A stretch of DNA of 64,000 nucleotides, from assembly GCF_954871325.1 (NCBI RefSeq), contig NC_088778.1:33306730-33370729 (forward strand), given 5' to 3'. How positions within the stretch are numbered: the first letter of the stretch is position 1; the number at the start of each line of letters is the position of its first letter. The translations under genes and the position numbers were made by a program. The stretch comes from Gordionus sp. m RMFG-2023 (taxonomy: Eukaryota; Nematomorpha; Gordioida; Chordodea; Parachordodidae). This document shows, in pieces, positions 51,031-64,000 of the stretch. The notes under the pieces were generated by a model. That model saw only the letters and a program-made list of their open reading frames with translations. It was not told the origin of the DNA and did not search any database.

Positions 51031-52749
51031 TTAGGATAAAGTAATATCAAAGATCGTATGACCCGTGCCACCGTTTTTCGCCTGACACAGTATTCCATAT
51101 TCAAATCTTCCGTTTTTAAAAAAAATAAAATAAAATAAGATAATTTATATATAATTAAATTACCAAGATCTTTCTCGCAAAAAAATTAATTTTTCAACTA
51201 TATAAGCTTAAAAAAAGCATATCGTCATAATAATTAGCGTTTTCTCTATAATATTTTAATAATTTTTTAAAATAATATATATTATATATATATATGTATA
51301 TTATATACCTTACATTGCGTTAATTATAAAATAAATTAGGTTTTTTCATAAATTACATCTCTCTATATCATGCATTCTCTTCTTACATTAGAGAAGGAAG
51401 CAAAAAAAAAATTAAATAAAATTGAACTTCTTAAAATATTGCACCGATTCAATTCTATTTCTTATTGTACCCTAAACCTACCTTTTATATTTTTATATAT
51501 TTATTTCTATATTCCCTTTTAATTTATGTTTCAAAATAATTAAATTTTAATTGATTTTTTTTAAAAATTATATTATATTTACACTTATATTACTTCAACA
51601 CAATAAATAATATTAAATATATATTATTTATATATTTAAATAATAATTTTTAATTTATATTTTAAAATAATAAGAATACAAATGAATTATATATTATATA
51701 TTTTTTTTGTTTGTTCAAAGTGGCACGATACTTTACCCAGAAGTCATATCATCGAATGCAAATCATATCGAAACGCGATCGCGAAAAAAAAAATACATTT
51801 ATGAAGTAAAAATATTGCGTTCATAATTAGTTTTAAACAAAGGCGGATTGCTCAAAGAGATTTTTTCTATTCATATTTACCAAATTTTTTTAAAAAAAAT
51901 TACAACATTGATCTATATAGCTGGTATGAGTTATTTTATAATGGAAACCGGGGTACAATGGACTGGTATAAATAAAATATTAACAAACATTATTGCTAGG
52001 TCAAAACGGTAGTTGACACTAATGATGTAATTTAATAATTTTTTGGGGGGTAATTTCAAAATTAAAAAAAAAAATTTTCAAGTATAAATAAGAAAAAACC
52101 CAAATAACCTTGGACCACGTATAACCGGGGTATAGATGACCATACAAGTGTCATATACAAAAAAAATTACCTTTTTATCGATAGATGTTATACGGAAAAT
52201 ATCCAAAATTTTTTAATTTTTTTATGACCAAATACAAAAAAATAATAAAAAATTTACCTTAATAATTTTGTGGACATTAAAAGTAAATGAGCTCTTGGCG
52301 AATGGCTTGGAAAGTAATAGCGTTTTGGTGTATGCACTACAGAGTTGTTAAAGGATCTAGATACAAGTATCTAGATCCTCCTAGATATAAAAATGTGGTA
52401 TCTGTGTCTGTATCTAGATAGATTTTTGATTAAAATATCGGTATCTAGATATTATTTTAGACGATGTATCTGTATCTAGATCCATTTAAGTATCTTTTAA
52501 CAACTCTGATGCACTAGTGTTGTTGAACGGCTCAATTTGAGACGATTCTTAGAAATGGCTAACTCAATAACTTAGCCTGAAGAATATTGCCTAAGCCGCG
52601 AGATTTCACTAAATAGATGTGCAGATCTTTGTGCCATCTATGAGCAAGATCTTTAGGACCTGCGCAACACATTTCCGGATAAAATTTTAGTCAGCTGTTT
52701 TTAAAAGTTCGACTCGTATCGAGCCGTTTAACAAATGCTAGCATGCACC
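51031..52749 (-). CDS. Unidentified leftward gene, last two exons (one interrupted by nested MITEs)
   Basis: I do not recognise this protein. The terminal exon 51106-51031 follows an AG acceptor and reads FEYGILCQAKNGGTGHTIF then DITLS and a TAA stop, with balanced codon use unlike its AT-rich surroundings. About 1.15 kb upstream a second exon ends at a GTAAAT donor (52258). Its original 5' edge appears to be a perfect polypyrimidine-CAG acceptor at 52753-52750, but two transposon miniatures (52340-52508 and 52515-52740) now sit about 8 nt inside the exon. Removing the duplicated target bases leaves an open reading frame in two frames; the phase-2 reading joins the terminal exon in frame. More 5' exons were not found. 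It could be a dying gene or one using a new acceptor at the transposon edge. Confidence 0.4.
52340..52508. mobile_element. hAT-like MITE, family 3 (CAGAGTTGTTAAA), nested
   Basis: A 169-bp element with perfect ends CAGAGTTGTTAAA and TTTAACAACTCTG. The body is rich in GATATCTAGATAC-type palindromes (GGATCTAGATAC, ATCTAGATCC). A perfect 8-bp direct repeat, ATGCACTA, flanks it (52332-52339 and 52509-52516). The repeat spans the junction of the family-1 element's target copy and that element's first two bases, so this insertion is the younger. Confidence 0.8.
52515..52740. mobile_element. hAT-like MITE, family 1, inserted in an exon
   Basis: Starts TAGTGTTGTTGAACGGC and ends CCGTTTAACAAATGCTA, with the same internal arms as the copy at 27210. 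The right target copy is GCATGCAC (52741-52748). The left copy, GTATGCAC, now sits at 52330-52337 because another element later split it away. The insertion point is about 8 nt inside a putative leftward exon. Confidence 0.75.
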
Positions 52750-53293
52750 CTGCAAAAAAAAATCATTCATTCATACTATATAAGCTGTTGGGAAATATGA
52801 AATCCATCAATATTATTGGTTATAAATTCTAGCCTACAATGCGCTAAGGTGTGCATTGACACTCCCTTTATAGGTAATCTTGTATAGCGCGCGCATATGA
52901 GTTAGTAGAAGAGTAAATAACAAGCCTTCATTTGTTAAATTATAATGTAGTACTTTGAAGGAACCTTATATTTTTAGTATAATTTCTTTAAAAAAATCAA
53001 CAAACTAAATGATTATTGAAAAATTAAATACCATAATAAAACATGTTTTGGAGTGTAACATTTTAATGTCGAACCTAAGGCAAGTATCATCAGCCTGTAG
53101 GAATACATCGATCGCAATTATCTTATTGTAGAAATAAATTTCAAACCCCCTTTGTTCAGCTCCGCCCAAGTCTGCCCCTATATTTTATAATGATATCTAT
53201 ATTGTAATTACGACTTCTTATCAAAACGACATTACCCATATAACTGGCCGATGGATGCTTCTTCGAAATTCACCTAACAGTGACTGCTGGGGT

Positions 53294-53500
53294 CTAAAAT
53301 CCTAGTATTAATAATATAATATGTAGTTTGGATTCTTCTAAAAATGCTAGATTTTCGGTTAACCAATCCATTAACCTCGAATATTTGTAGTATAAATAAA
53401 TTTTGTCTGAGAGATTAAGATTTTTTTTAAGGGCATTGATTATCCCTTGAGGAGTAACAGGAAACTTGCCTAGCCTTATTATCTCGATAGAAATAAGGAA
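53294..53500 (-). pseudogene. Coding-like remnant, unidentified, next to a dispersed element
   Basis: A minus-strand open stretch reads RLGKFPVTPQGIINALKKN followed by LSDKIYLYYKYSRLMDWLTE. It has a protein-like mix of residues but no start and no clear splice edges. On its right it abuts the end of an element related to the 34.3-35.5 kb satellite. Further left, short protein-like pieces in other frames suggest a decayed transposon or gene. No function can be given. Confidence 0.2.
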
Positions 53501-54567
53501 TAAACCGATCACTAGCTTAAAGTTTTTAACAAATGATATGGGTAAATCAAAATGGCGTCCACAGCTGTTTTTCAATGATGAACACTTTTTTTTAAAGAAT
53601 GCATCGTCATTCTATGTATATATATTATTATATGTCATTGCTTATTTACATATTTTTTTTGTCGTTGTTTCCGTGTCTCGCATTTCATTAGCTTTTTCAA
53701 ACAAAACAAAATTACAATGAATATCATATTGCAATACAAACATTTATTTTTATATGCGGTACATTGTATATTATTAATATTAATTTATTGTGCATTTATT
53801 ACTATATTAATAAAATATGTTTTTTTTAGCACGAGTTAATGAAATCTATATTATCATTAAATATATATACATTATATATGTATATATAATTTAGATATTT
53901 TTATATAAACTAAATTATTAGTAAATATACAATATAAATATATATTTTAAAATGCGGTAATATAAAATATCACAGCCTTTATATAGGCACTTACTTAAAT
54001 ATAAATAAATTTTTTTTTAAAAAAAAAAATAGATTCCTCATTAATTTAATTTCAAAATATAACAAAAAAAAATGTTTAATATAATACAAAAATTTAAGTA
54101 AAATATTAACCTTAAAAAATTGCTAAAATTATTTATACACGCAAAGCTATATTTTTTTATAAATTTATATTATAAAATGTATTAATATTTACCCCTATCT
54201 ATTCCTTAATTTAAAAAATAAAATATATTCATTTTAAAAATTAAATGAATAATTCTAACCGTAGCCTATTCTCAATTTTATTTGATTCTTTTAAAATTTA
54301 TGTATCATATTTAATAGTAGTGGAAATCGAATATATGTAATAATACCCTTGAATGCTAAATAAAACAATATCCAATCAATTGAAAAATATCACATATGCA
54401 TAATTGAAATCACAAATGATATCGTTTTTCATATTAGTTAAAAGGATGGAAGGAAAGAAAGAATAGAAAGAAAAATTCGAGAATAAAAAAAAATATTTTT
54501 AACTAATTTCTTTATAATTTATCTAAATAATAATATAATACTCTTCATTATTTGACTCATTTTTTAG

Positions 54568-56560
<1,993 letters not shown>

Positions 56561-56798
56561 GTCCCAAAGATATTTCGTGTTATATATCAGTGTCCCGTAA
56601 ATATATATAATAAATGACACACTATATTTCATTTTTTAAATAAAATTTTGGTGGGGCTTAATAATTTTTTATTTTTGACTTTGATAATAAACTTATTTTT
56701 CAAAAATTAATGTCCAATGAGTGTTTATTATGCAAAAAATGCTTTGTTAGAATAGACAAACGTACTTACAAGATTGGTATATGTAAGAGAGACGACAT

Positions 56799-57049
56799 TA
56801 TCTCTTCTCTTCTCTTCTCTTCTATTCTCTTCTCTTCTTCTTCTCTTCTCTTCTCTTCTCTTCTTCTTCTTCTTCTCTTCTCTTCTTCTTCTTCTTCTCT
56901 TCTCTTCTCTTCTCTTCTCTTCTCTTCTCTTCTCTTCTCTTCTCTTCTCTCTTCTCTTCTCTTCTCTTCTCTTCTCTCTTCTCTTCTCTTCTCTTCTCTT
57001 CTCTTCTCTTCTCTTCTCTTCTCTTCTCTTCTCTTCTCTTCTCTTCTCT
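56799..57049. repeat. (TCTTC)n pentanucleotide tract
   Basis: About 250 bp of TCTTC/CTTCT units with several TTC and CTCT slips. Same unit as the AGAGA tracts at 5335-5364, 10527-10591, 25497-25565 and 55027-55116 on the other strand. Confidence 0.9.
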
Positions 57050-57104
57050 TATATAAATACGATATTTATAACGTATCGTCGAATGAGAATTAGGTTATTT
57101 TCAA

Positions 57105-57425
57105 TGACATGACTTACAATGCATTCATTAAAAGTGTACATCAATATAAAAACAGCTGGGGACGCCATTACCCATATCATTATTAAAAAATTTTAAATGA
57201 GAGGCCAATTTATTCATATGTTTGACGCAAACTTTATTAAAGAATAGCCTGATCGTCGAGGTAATAAGGAAGCAAAGTTATCAATTTAATAGTTAGTTTT
57301 TAACATGAGAATAATTACTATATGATGGGTTACAAAATGGCGGGTCCAGTTGATTTGCATTCAACGATGCTTTCATATGCTGCATTATTATGAATGCATC
57401 GTCGATTATAGCCAATATAAGGTTA
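57105..57425. mobile_element. Dispersed element related to the satellite unit, second copy
   Basis: Shares GCATTCATTAAAAGTGTACA, AACAGCTGGGGACGCCATTA, the middle ACGCAAACTTTATTAAAGAA and AGCAAAGTTATCAATTTAAT, and the closing AAAATGGCGGGTCCAGTTGA with 48195-48520. It begins about 55 bp after the end of a long (TCTTC)n tract. Confidence 0.5.
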
Positions 57426-57429
57426 ACCA

Positions 57430-60400
57430 TTTTATTGAAAACATTAGAAGCTTGATTAAAATTCCTCCCCTGTAAAATTACAAAAAAAAAGTGGAGATGG
57501 AATAATCCAATTCTCAGGCGATGGATATTTTATAAAATATAACCCGAAATGTTAATCTTGCTGTCAGATCATAGATATAATGTAATCGGTAGTAGTTAAT
57601 AATCAAATTTTTCAAAAGTATAATTTACTTTAATTTATTATTTTACAAATTGTGACTAATTACTTTAACAACATTAATATATATATATCGTTAATATTTT
57701 AAGTAAATGAAATATATTTTTTTTTTGGGATTATGGCTATTTGTGCATATAATCATTCCTAACAAGTGTAATTAATTCCATCGTTTTCTATATTCTTTAC
57801 GGTAATTTTAACAGTATTCTAAGTAGTTCACATCTTAGTTTTGTAAAATAATTACCTAAAATTGCTCACAAACAGAAATATGGAATCCATTTTGTATAAA
57901 TTTCTTTCAGCATATTAAATGTTATTCAAATATATTTGCTAATTGTGTTAATATGAATAATTGATGTTTTTATATTGATTTGTAAAAGATATATAAACTG
58001 ACAAAATGAATTACAAATATATAATAAATTTATTGATTGTTTTCACGATATTTCAGTTACTTGGAATGACAGGGCTGGCCTTCTTTATTTTAAGCATCAA
58101 GGCTCAGATCATAGTTGAACTAATTGGATTGATAGTTTTAATCCATCATGAATTATTGCTAAATCTTTTTAAAAGAATTGATAAAATTCCAGTTTTTACA
58201 TGGGGCAGAAAAATATGAATTTGTTTTTTTAATAAAATTCTTGTGTGCTCTACAAAAGTGTTTTTTTTAAGACTCTCGAAGTCCACAAAATCTTTTACAT
58301 AAGGACCATACTATTAGCGCAATTTCTTATAGAATTAGATATAAAAAGAAATGGCTGGTGGATTATGTTTAAATTTATTTTCATTACAATTGAATATTTT
58401 TGTAACAAATTCAGAACGCTTATATATAAATTATTGCAGCCAACTTTATTAGAAATGCATATATATATATATACATATATATATAAATTTCATTGTTTCA
58501 TAATGGGCATCAAATGATTGAGTATAAATTAAGATTTTGGAAGTCAATATCAAGTGGGTACAACTCATACTCGAATACATCATTCACTTTTATAGTAATA
58601 TTATTTCAAATGATATAATTTGTATGCAGCATGGCATGTATTTATTTGATTTTATTTTGATACATGTAAATTTAATAGGACAACCAAAAAAATTTTTTTT
58701 AAATACCTTAAAATGTGAAGTTCCCATCATTTTATCTTTAAATGTGTAAGATATTAATGTGGCATATTCTTTGAAAAATTTATTCATAATAATATATGGA
58801 TTTTTACTTATTTAAAACTATAAATTGTTGCGATGGCAGACTTTGCAAACATTTCACAATATTTAATCTTTTGTTGCTATTATCTTATTTACAAAACATT
58901 TCATACTCATAAATAATATAAAAGTCTTTAAATAATCTCAATCTAAAAGCTATAGTAGAAAAATATATATTTTTTATTTTACCAATGTAGACCTTTGATT
59001 TTTGCATTTTTTCAGAATTGAAGTGAAACTAATTCAAGATTGAAATAAAAATCAGGGGAATACAAATTTATATTGAATTAAAACAACCTTAACGTCTTTT
59101 ATGTATGCAGGTTTGTTTCATTTGATGTGTAGGATCATCTAATAAAATTTGAAAATTTATGATTATTATTAAAAAATATTGTTATCCTGATAAATGAAGA
59201 CAATAAAATTAAATTATTAATTTTATTTTATATCTAAATTAAAAGTTTAATAATTATAATAAATATAACTTAATTAAGATAAAATTTATTAATGTTATCG
59301 AATAAATAGATATATAAAAATATAAAAACGAAAATGTATATAAATGAAAAGGTTAAAAAGTGCTTTCGAACTAAATAATCATTCTTTATATAATCAAAAA
59401 ATAAAATAACACCGTAATGAATTAATAAATAATTATAATTCGCTTAGGAATAAACTTACAATTTGAGGAATATAATAAATCTAAACTGGGTAATAGATTT
59501 ATAATAATCAAAATAAATATGCATATCATGTAATAAAGTATATTCAACGATCGCAATAATTATAAATAGATTAAATATAATATATATATATTTGATTTTT
59601 TAATACTTTGTTTAAAGGAAAATAATTATAATAATATTATAAAATCCCTTAAATTTTGTTATGATATATAGTTATTTAAATAAAATATGAATGCTTTTGT
59701 TTGATGAGGACTTTTTATTTAAAAATTTGGTGCTAATTTTAAAAAATAAATTGCTAATCCATTTTTTTTAAAATTGGGAATAAATTTTGAGAATGGGAGT
59801 ACATTAGCATCAAAAGTTCCTAGCTAGCAAATCCCTGTTTAAGGAGTCTTTACTAGCATTGTGTAATCGACTAATTTTAAAAAATCGACAACGTATTAGA
59901 TGAGTTTAGGGGGAAAAATGAAAAGTGAGCTAAAATTAATTTTAGACATCGGCTAAGGAGCTCGGCTAATCTTAATAAATATAAATAAAATATTCATATA
60001 TAAATTATTTTAGTACATATAAATTAATAATAATCAAGGCTAGACTTATCTTAGATAACGCTGACAGACGACTAGTCAAGCTTTTTATACGTAGCCTAAT
60101 TTTGACTACTAGGTTTTACCAATTTTTTTTAGTAAGTTTGGGGTTGTTAAACTCGGTTATTTTTAAATATTATTTTAGGCTATATTTCAATTTTAAATAT
60201 CCAAAATGTTTAAAAATAGATTAAACTTACATTACAGGAATAAAAGATATAAAATAAGTAATATAAATAAAATATATATATTAATAATGATATGCGTTAT
60301 ACTGATTCCTTATATTTTTAGACATTAATGCTCCAAAACTATGACTTAAAGATTCATAAAATTTTAATATAATTTATTTATACTATTTATTTGAAGTGAT

Positions 60401-60498
60401 AGACATTTAAATGCCTGAGTCGGCAGTTTAGATTTTTATTGGATAGTGTATATGCTATTTGCCGATGTTTTATATAGAGCAATCATTCGTTTAATCAT
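57430..60498. other. AT-rich spacer upstream of PRMT7
   Basis: Very AT-rich and poor in the MITE families that crowd the rest of the window; only a weak family-1 trace near 60140-60180. Holds the small hydrophobic frame at 58006 and some conflicting protein-like stretches on the minus strand (about 58290-58600) that I could not organise into a gene. Confidence 0.4.
58006..58218 (+). CDS. Small membrane-protein-like ORF, unidentified
   Basis: A 70-codon frame with two or three hydrophobic stretches (about residues 7-30 and 35-50), then a basic tail ending TWGRKI. It lies in an AT-rich stretch 2.3 kb upstream of PRMT7. The central part has somewhat higher G+C than its flanks. No family is recognised and no splice partners were found. 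AT-rich DNA easily yields hydrophobic frames, so this may be chance. Confidence 0.15.
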   Translation: MNYKYIINLLIVFTIFQLLGMTGLAFFILSIKAQIIVELIGLIVLIHHELLLNLFKRIDKIPVFTWGRKI

Positions 60499-63400
60499 AT
60501 GATTTTTAAAATTGTCTACAATGTGACCAATGTGCCCTTTTATTTCCAAATTTGATATTAAAACTACTAGAAAGGGATGGTTACTGAACACGAGAAGGAT
60601 AACTTGATATATGAAGAAATATCTATATCACATTATGCTGATATGTTACATGATTGTGATCGAGTAAAAATATAGATAATATAATTTTATAAATAGTAAA
60701 AGAATACTAAATACTATAAAGCTCTTAACCTAGCTGTCAAATATTTGAGAGAAAGAAAGAAAAAGGTGAATGTAGTAGATATTGGCTCTGGGACTGGGTT
60801 ACTATCAATGATTGCTGCTTATTTAAATTCAGATTGTGTAATTACATTTGAGGTAAAAATATAATTTTTAAATTGTCTATATGCTTATAGGTTCTTAAAC
60901 CCATGGCTAAATGTGCACAAAATATAATTGATATTAATAAGTATTCTGAAAAAATATCATTATTCAATGAACATTCAATAAAATATGATAAATGTAATTT
61001 AATAATTTTATATTTTGATTTATGATATAGTTTTAGTCAGTTTTCCAATAATTAGTAAAAATATTTTTCCAAATATTGTGGTCAGTGAAATATTCGATTC
61101 AGAATTAATTGGTGAAGGCATTATTCCTACTATTAATCATGCGATTAAACATCTAATTAATAAAAATAGTGCACTTTCTTCACAGATCACTGAAACAATT
61201 ATGATACCATCGTCTGCAGTTATACATGGATTATTATTGCAATCCCACAATTTGTCCTCCTTTAATAAATTATCAATTAAAAATATCAAATTTCCAGATC
61301 AATTTGTTAACTGTAGTGGAATTAATTGTGTACCTTTGCAAATTCAAATGGCTAAATTAATTCAAGGAGAAGATTACAATGTTATTACTCAGCCCCTCAA
61401 ATTATTTAAGTAAAATTATCTTGATCAACAAAAGATTTAAAATTATTCTTTTTTTTTTCAACTTTAGTTTTGCTTATATATTTTTTATAATTTATTTAAG
61501 ATTCGATTTTAATCGCCAATTACCAAACAACGAAGTGAATTACATTGACATGCAACTCATTGAATCTGGCACGTGCGATTGTTTATTAGTATGGTGGGAA
61601 TTAGATCTGCTACCGGATCATATCTTATCAGATAAAACAAATGATTATTCAAATTTGTTGGTCAAAAGAATGTGTAACGTGATAAATACAGGACCACCTC
61701 AAATTGGAGATAAATTAAATCAGCATTACCATGTACGTAAGAATAAATAATTGAGATAAAAATAGTTGGGGGTGCCAACTAAGGCTAGGTAGGAATAGAG
61801 TTATAAAAAACGTGATCCAACCCAAAAACCAAACCCATAGGTCAGTAAATTTTTATTATTATTTTCTTATTTGGGTTAAGTCAGGTTGGAAAATTTTTTT
61901 TGCCATTGCCACTTGATAAAATCTTTACTTCCTTATAGGTTGGGTTTAAAATAATTTTTCCTCTTGCAATAACGGGAACAAAATGTATACGAGCAAAATC
62001 TTAAGACCTGCATAATATTTTTCCTAATTAAATAATTGACAGCCGTTTTTTAAAAATCGGCTAAATAATCTAGTCCTTTAACAACACTACAAATTAGCTT
62101 TGCCAGACCACGTTTTTGTGTAGGCGGAGGAAGTAAACCGACAAAAATGAATTCGCAACTTTGTTCAGCTTAGGACGGAGGTTAAAGATATAATAGATCA
62201 GAATAAATATCTCGAATCACAAGGAAATTCCATGTCCCAATTTGATTGACAGTGGTCATATCTTTAATTTTGACGATTAAGATCCTAATGACAGATTCTT
62301 TTCTTTTTTTAAAGAAACTTATTTCCGATAATAATAAGAATTTTTTTCTAGGAAATATCGTGGGCGATGCCAGAAATTCCACGTGGCAAGTTTTTTCGAC
62401 CCGGCCCGACCTGTAGTTATAAACGGTTTTCCCGACCCCACCCCAGCATAAAATGATTTTTCCATACCCGACTCACTTGCGGACTCTTAGAATGAATACA
62501 CTTGCTTTAATATTTATGCTAGAGTCCTCTGGCCGGATGTAACATACTTTATTCTTCCATTTTTTTCCAAGGATTTATCTAAGTGTCCAAAAAATAATTC
62601 TAGAAAATTTCAAAAATTTTACATACGATTTTCATTAAAATTTAAAAACTTTTGAAAGTTTTAAAACTTTCCGTAATTTTTTAAAAAAAGATTTTGGACA
62701 TAGAAAGAATTATATTATAAGATTTTTTTATTTGTTACAATTAACACTTGACGAAACAAGTGGAGAGATCATTGGCTGCAAGTCTTGTATTTCTTCGCCA
62801 ATCCGAAAACTCTGCGAGGAACTAAGGGACAGCGATTGACACTCGCCTGTCACAGGGATCAATACAGTATGTGGTTCGATATCCTCGACAGCGGCGAACC
62901 AATGTTGGAAGGAGTGGACTCCCGCGTCGCGAATTCTTATGACACGTGCTGTAATTGCTATTTCCATTTGGCTTATAATAGGCGCCGGATGGCTTACCTG
63001 AACGAAGCGAATTCCAATTTTTACAAACTCGTCGATTACTTGAAGCGAATGGTAATCAATACATTATACGATCATTTATTCCTAGGAATATCCGCTGTAG
63101 GTGGGGGGGGCGAGGGGGTTTAGCAAATTCAGAACTCGGTTAGACCCGAAAGTTTTAGCAAATTTGTATACAAGCGCTTTTTTTAAAATTTTTTGAAAAT
63201 CATGACTTAGCCGGAATCTTATTCCAGCGTCGAATATGAAAAGTAATAAGAGATTTTCTGATGTAATTTAATGTATATGTTAGCTGCGTCAATGTGTTTT
63301 TTCTGGCAATGTGCTATTTTTATCAACTTTAAATCGTTTTTTTGATCGCGTTTTTTTGATCGCGTTTTTTGATCGCGTTTTTTTGATCGCGTTTTTTTGA

Positions 63401-64000
63401 TCGCGTTTTTTTGATCGCGTTTTTTTTAAATTTAAAAATCCGATTTTGCCGGATGTGTATGCCGCCGTCATGTTTGGAATTTACCTACCCTATAAATATT
63501 CGGCAATTTTTCCATCGAACTTTAGAAAACGTAATATAAATTTATATTAAATTTTCCATATACTTTTTTTTTAAAATATAAATTATAAATGAACTCAAAA
63601 GGTTAACTGCAAAATTGTTATACATATTCGTAATCTTGGCATTCCAAACATGGCGGCATACATTTCCGGTTAAAATTAGATTTTTTTTTTTTTAAATTTA
63701 AAAAATAAAAAACGCTTTTCAAAAAAAAAGATTTAAAGTTGAAAGAATATGTAAAAAATTGAAAATAAAATGGCTAAAAATGGAGATGGGGTACCCTGAA
63801 TTAGAGATATACAAATGGTCAGGTCGGGCCTTGGATTTTTTTAAAAATTTATCAATTTTTTATTAATTTTTTTTTACGTGTAAAATAAAATTATTTTATT
63901 TTATTCTATAGAAAGTAGATGCCATAATGTAACATATCATGTCATTTATTTTGAGTAATTATAAAAAAATTAATTTCTATATTCGGGGCGGGTCGAGCCG
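60499..64000 (+). CDS. PRMT7: Protein arginine methyltransferase 7, 5' portion (3' half beyond window)
   Basis: Type III protein arginine methyltransferase (monomethylation of histones and other proteins, with S-adenosylmethionine). Exons: 60499-60531, 60571-60663, 60703-60852, 60891-60993, 61031-61409, 61501-61732, 62761-63051; 427 codons visible, all in phase. Seen: short start MIFKIVYNVTN, the family block HYADMLHDCDRN, SAM motif I VVDIGSGTGLL (about 66-76), the double-E loop SEIFDSELIGEG (Glu146, Glu155), a C-terminal barrel with LLVWWELDL, and a W-R-D-H-W-x-Q...YFFANP exon ending at YLKRM. Human PRMT7 carries a second, degenerate methyltransferase half, which here must lie to the right. 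The first four introns are only 39, 39, 38 and 37 nt, the next is 91 nt, then 1,028 nt, then more than 940 nt. The first six exons are very AT-rich; the seventh is visibly richer in G+C. The end is set at the window edge. Confidence 0.9.
63275..63770. repeat. Long fold-back element with internal 14-bp tandem array
   Basis: Left arm GTTAGCTGCGTCAATGTG...ATCCGATTTTGCCGGATGTG, centre TATAAATTTATATTAAATTT, right arm CATTTCCGGTTAAAATTAG...GATTTAAAGTTG. At 63343-63425 the unit GTTTTTTTGATCGCG occurs about six times. It lies in the PRMT7 intron after exon 7. Related copies: 38898-39425 (with a GAAA tract grown inside) and 22300-23345. Confidence 0.6.

Noticed and set aside
58290-58610. Minus-strand protein-like stretches (for example VFEYELYPLDIDFQ) suggestive of a Sec1/VPS33-like protein
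   Set aside because: The resemblance is a few residues only, frames do not join, and the plus strand of the same DNA is equally open.
62728-62967. Minus-strand 79-codon frame
   Set aside because: Antisense shadow of PRMT7 exon 7.

Overview
This is a strongly AT-rich, intron-rich, repeat-laden piece of a nuclear animal genome. The evidence is the gene content: a lysosomal alpha-mannosidase with a signal peptide, a secreted ADAMTS metalloprotease, a METTL24-type membrane methyltransferase and PRMT7, all split by GT-AG introns. The lineage is not fixed by the sequence. The run of 37-39 nt introns at the 5' end of PRMT7, with long introns further 3', resembles the intron-size gradient known in flatworms, but this is only a hint. 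All gene models were assembled by eye from splice signals, reading phase and family motifs; no search or transcript was available.

Layout. Three genes run leftward in tandem. (1) 1-3869: 3' part of a METTL24-like methyltransferase gene that leaves the window at base 1. (2) 4505-23804: a 20-exon lysosomal alpha-mannosidase (GH38) gene, complete from signal peptide to stop, apart from one 1-nt frame break in its last exon and one junction that does not close. (3) 27009-44974: a 16-exon ADAMTS gene whose phases all close into about 1,100 codons, with a duplicated thrombospondin/cysteine-rich module. From 45 to 57 kb there is mostly repeat, plus remnants of two genes I could not name: a leftward one at 51031-52749, with two nested DNA-transposon miniatures inside an exon, and a rightward one at 54568-56560. 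From 60499 to the right edge lies the 5' part of PRMT7 on the plus strand.

The space between exons is a mosaic of (a) long (GAAA)n/(TTTC)n, (TTCC)n and (AGAGA)n tracts, (b) several families of short palindromic, non-autonomous DNA transposons, at least two with 8-bp target duplications and TAGNG or CAGAG ends typical of the hAT superfamily, (c) long fold-back elements, (d) three tandem arrays with 115-180 bp units, one apparently grown from the end of a dispersed element, (e) a LINE reverse-transcriptase fossil, and (f) two copies of a mobile-element-associated domain. No rRNA, tRNA or CRISPR array was recognised. The genes have no evident common pathway: mannosidase acts in the lysosome, ADAMTS in the extracellular matrix, METTL24-like in the secretory membrane system and PRMT7 in cytosol or nucleus.
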